Shown: positions 62,355 through 64,000 of the stretch, piece after piece | Layout of the letters: each line of letters opens with the position of its first letter | Position numbering within the stretch: the stretch's first letter is position 1 | Source of the DNA: Streptomyces fuscichromogenes | GTDB lineage: Bacteria; Actinomycetota; Actinomycetes; Streptomycetales; Streptomycetaceae | DNA length: 64,000 nt | Reading direction: 5' to 3' | NCBI RefSeq assembly: GCF_014645815.1 | Contig: NZ_BMML01000005.1 | Coordinates: forward strand, 124,001 to 188,000 | Notes under the pieces: model-generated | Database searches by the model: none | Told to the model about the DNA's origin: nothing | The model's input: the letters and a program-made list of their open reading frames with translations, nothing else | Translations under genes and position numbers: made by a program

Positions 62355-64000
62355 TCCCACCAGCGACTCGGCCGCCGCCTCCCGCGCCGCCATCGCGCGC
62401 AGCGGTCCGGCCACGGCGGCCAGCTCCGCGTAGGTGCCGCGCTGCGCCACCCGGCCCTCGTCGAGGACGATCACCTCGTCCACGGCCTCCAGGCCCGCCA
62501 GCCGGTGCGTGATGAGCAGCGTCGTACGGCCCTCGGTGGCGGCCAGCAGATCCGCGGTGAGCGCGTCGGCCGTGGGCAGATCGAGATGCTCGGCGGGCTC
62601 GTCCAGCACGAGCACCGGGAAGTCGGCGAGCAGCGCCCGGGCGAGCGCCAGCCGCTGCCGCTGCCCACCGGACAGCCGCGCCCCGTGCTCGCCGACCAGG
62701 GTGTCCAGCCCGTCGGGGAGCCCGTCCACCCAGTCGAGCAGCCGGGCCCGCCCCAGCACGTGCCGCAGCTGCTCCTCGGTGGCCTCCTTCCGGGCGAGCA
62801 GCAGGTTCTCCCGTACGGAACTGTCGAAGAGATGCGCGTCCTGGGCGCACAGCCCGACCAGCCGTCGTACGTCGTCGCTGTCCATGCCGAACGCGTCCAC
62901 CCCGGCGAGCGTGTAGGCGCCCGCGTCCGGGTCGAGGAACCGCAGCAGGACCTGGGCGAGGGTCGACTTGCCGGCGCCGGAGGCACCGACCACGGCGATC
63001 CTGCGGCCCTCGCGCAGGGTGAGGTCGACCCCGGTGAGCGCGTCCCGGCCCTGCCCCGGGTGCCGGGCCGTCAGGCCCTTCAGTACGACGGGGAAAGGCA
63101 CGGCAGGCGCCTGGCGGGGCCGCTCCGGCTCGCGCACGGGCTCAGGGGCGTCCAGCACCTCGTAGATGCGCTCGGCGCTCCTGCGCACCCGCTGGCGGTG
63201 CTGCACGGCCGTCGGCAGGCCCAGTACGGCCTCGAAGGCGGCCAGCGGTGTGAGTACGACCACCGCCATCGCCACGCCGCTCAGCCGGCCCTCGGCGACC
63301 CCCTGGGCGCCCAGCAGCGCGGCGGCCGCGACGGTCAGGCCGGTCAGCAGCGCGGTCAGCCCGTCACCGAGCGCGGTGGCCGTGGCTCCCCGCGAGGCGA
63401 TCCGGGTGAGCGTGCCGTCGGCCCGCCGGGCCTCGTCGGTACGGGCGGGCAGCGCACCGGCGACGGTCAGTTCGGCGGTGCCGGTGAGCAGGTCGGTGAC
63501 CCGCGTCGCCAGCAACCCGCGGGCGGGCGCCAGCCGGTGCTCGGCGCGCCGCGCCACCGCCGACGTCACCAGCGGGACCCCGGCCCCGGCCGCCAGCAGC
63601 CCCACCGCGAGGGCGACCCCGGCCCCGGGCAGCAGCCAGGCAGTGAACCCCACGGCCCCTGCGGACACGGCCACCGCGATCCCGGCGGGCAGCAGCCACC
63701 GCAGCCAGTAGTCCTGCAAGGCGTCCACATCGGCGACCAGGCGGCTGAGCAGATCGCCCCGCCTGGTCGCGCGCAGCCCGGCGGGCGCGAGCCGCTCCAG
63801 CCGCCGGTACACGGCGACCCGCGTATCGGCCAGCATCCGCAGCACGGCGTCGTGCGACACCAGCCGCTCGCCGTACCGGAACACGGCCCGCCCGATCCCG
63901 AAGGCCCGCGTGGCCGTCACGGCGACCATCAGATACAGCACCGGCGGCTGCTGAGAGGCCCGCGAGATCAACCACCCGGAGGTGGCCATCAGCCCGACAG
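62346..64000 (-). CDS. CydC-type ABC thiol exporter, partial (probably the C-terminal half of a CydCD fusion)
   Basis: The frame is open to the window end, giving about 550 visible residues with no start. Membrane helices of an ABC exporter (from VGLMATSGWLIS) are followed by a nucleotide-binding domain with Walker A GASGAGKSTL, signature LSGGQRQRLALA, Walker B VLVLDEP and the H-loop THRL. The GWLIS helix and VFRYGERLVSHDAVLR are typical of CydC, which exports cysteine/glutathione and is needed to assemble cytochrome bd oxidase. Streptomyces usually encode CydC and CydD as one chain, so the N-terminal half is expected beyond 64000. Confidence 0.9.
   Translation of the reverse strand, partial: VGLMATSGWLISRASQQPPVLYLMVAVTATRAFGIGRAVFRYGERLVSHDAVLRMLADTRVAVYRRLERLAPAGLRATRRGDLLSRLVADVDALQDYWLRWLLPAGIAVAVSAGAVGFTAWLLPGAGVALAVGLLAAGAGVPLVTSAVARRAEHRLAPARGLLATRVTDLLTGTAELTVAGALPARTDEARRADGTLTRIASRGATATALGDGLTALLTGLTVAAAALLGAQGVAEGRLSGVAMAVVVLTPLAAFEAVLGLPTAVQHRQRVRRSAERIYEVLDAPEPVREPERPRQAPAVPFPVVLKGLTARHPGQGRDALTGVDLTLREGRRIAVVGASGAGKSTLAQVLLRFLDPDAGAYTLAGVDAFGMDSDDVRRLVGLCAQDAHLFDSSVRENLLLARKEATEEQLRHVLGRARLLDWVDGLPDGLDTLVGEHGARLSGGQRQRLALARALLADFPVLVLDEPAEHLDLPTADALTADLLAATEGRTTLLITHRLAGLEAVDEVIVLDEGRVAQRGTYAELAAVAGPLRAMAAREAAAESLVGVR

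Overview
The window is high-GC actinobacterial chromosome, almost certainly from a Streptomyces. Signs are strong G/C at third codon positions, many GTG starts, genes chained by 4-bp ATGA/GTGA overlaps, and several Streptomyces-typical families: an SSI-type protease inhibitor, DUF2797, DUF5926, a SpoIIE-type phosphatase, free-standing anti-sigma-like ATPases, a Sco/PcuC/CopCD/DtpA copper operon and an adjacent pheA-serS. It reads as conserved core chromosome. I see no phage, insertion sequence or CRISPR array. Four tRNA genes, three of them tRNA-Ser, all lie on the minus strand.

Layout. 0-5.3 kb: a minus-strand operon of response regulator, sensor kinase, polyprenyl-phosphate glycosyltransferase (GT2 plus GtrA) and a membrane GT39-type glycosyltransferase cut by the window start. 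5.4-9.7 kb: small regulatory and membrane genes (DUF2797, MarR, XRE, short membrane proteins). 9.7-14.4 kb: tRNA-Arg, a membrane-tethered solute-binding protein overlapped with a P-loop ATPase, tRNA-Ser and an SSI-like inhibitor. 14.6-18.8 kb: a 1388-residue PAS/kinase-like/double-receiver protein whose phosphoacceptor His is replaced. 18.9-26.4 kb: an acyl-CoA ligase, an ECF sigma factor and a five-gene operon resembling the mycobacterial igr steroid side-chain module. 26.5-34.8 kb: a small Asn/Gln-rich secreted protein, two primase-polymerase-like proteins, HtrA protease, a glycerophosphodiesterase, an anti-sigma-like ATPase, DUF5926 and a likely small RNA. 35-41.5 kb: a GAF/SpoIIE phosphatase, aminopeptidase P, an MdcB/CitG-like protein, a secreted intradiol dioxygenase, a GNAT enzyme and another ATPase. 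41.9-48.3 kb: the copper operon. 48.4-52.7 kb: pheA, a DnaA-box-rich gap, serS, a HAD phosphatase and tRNA-Ser. 52.7-56.2 kb: two overlapping ABC-2 exporters. 56.5-62.3 kb: an M24-fold protein plus an EphD-like fusion, KptA, an LLM oxidoreductase and a second HAD phosphatase. 62.3-64 kb: the C-terminal part of a CydC/CydCD ABC exporter.

How the parts fit. Three themes stand out: envelope and stress sensing (two-component system with glycosyltransferases, HtrA, SpoIIE phosphatase, anti-sigma ATPases, hybrid kinase); acyl-CoA chemistry with palindromic operator candidates at both promoters; and copper handling outside the membrane that would supply cytochrome oxidase and cuproenzymes. Non-coding structure is also rich: several short tandem repeats, two of which overlap stop codons, three copies of a GC-rich dispersed hairpin, and groups of DnaA boxes well away from any visible origin. 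All functional assignments come from reading motifs by eye; no database search was run.
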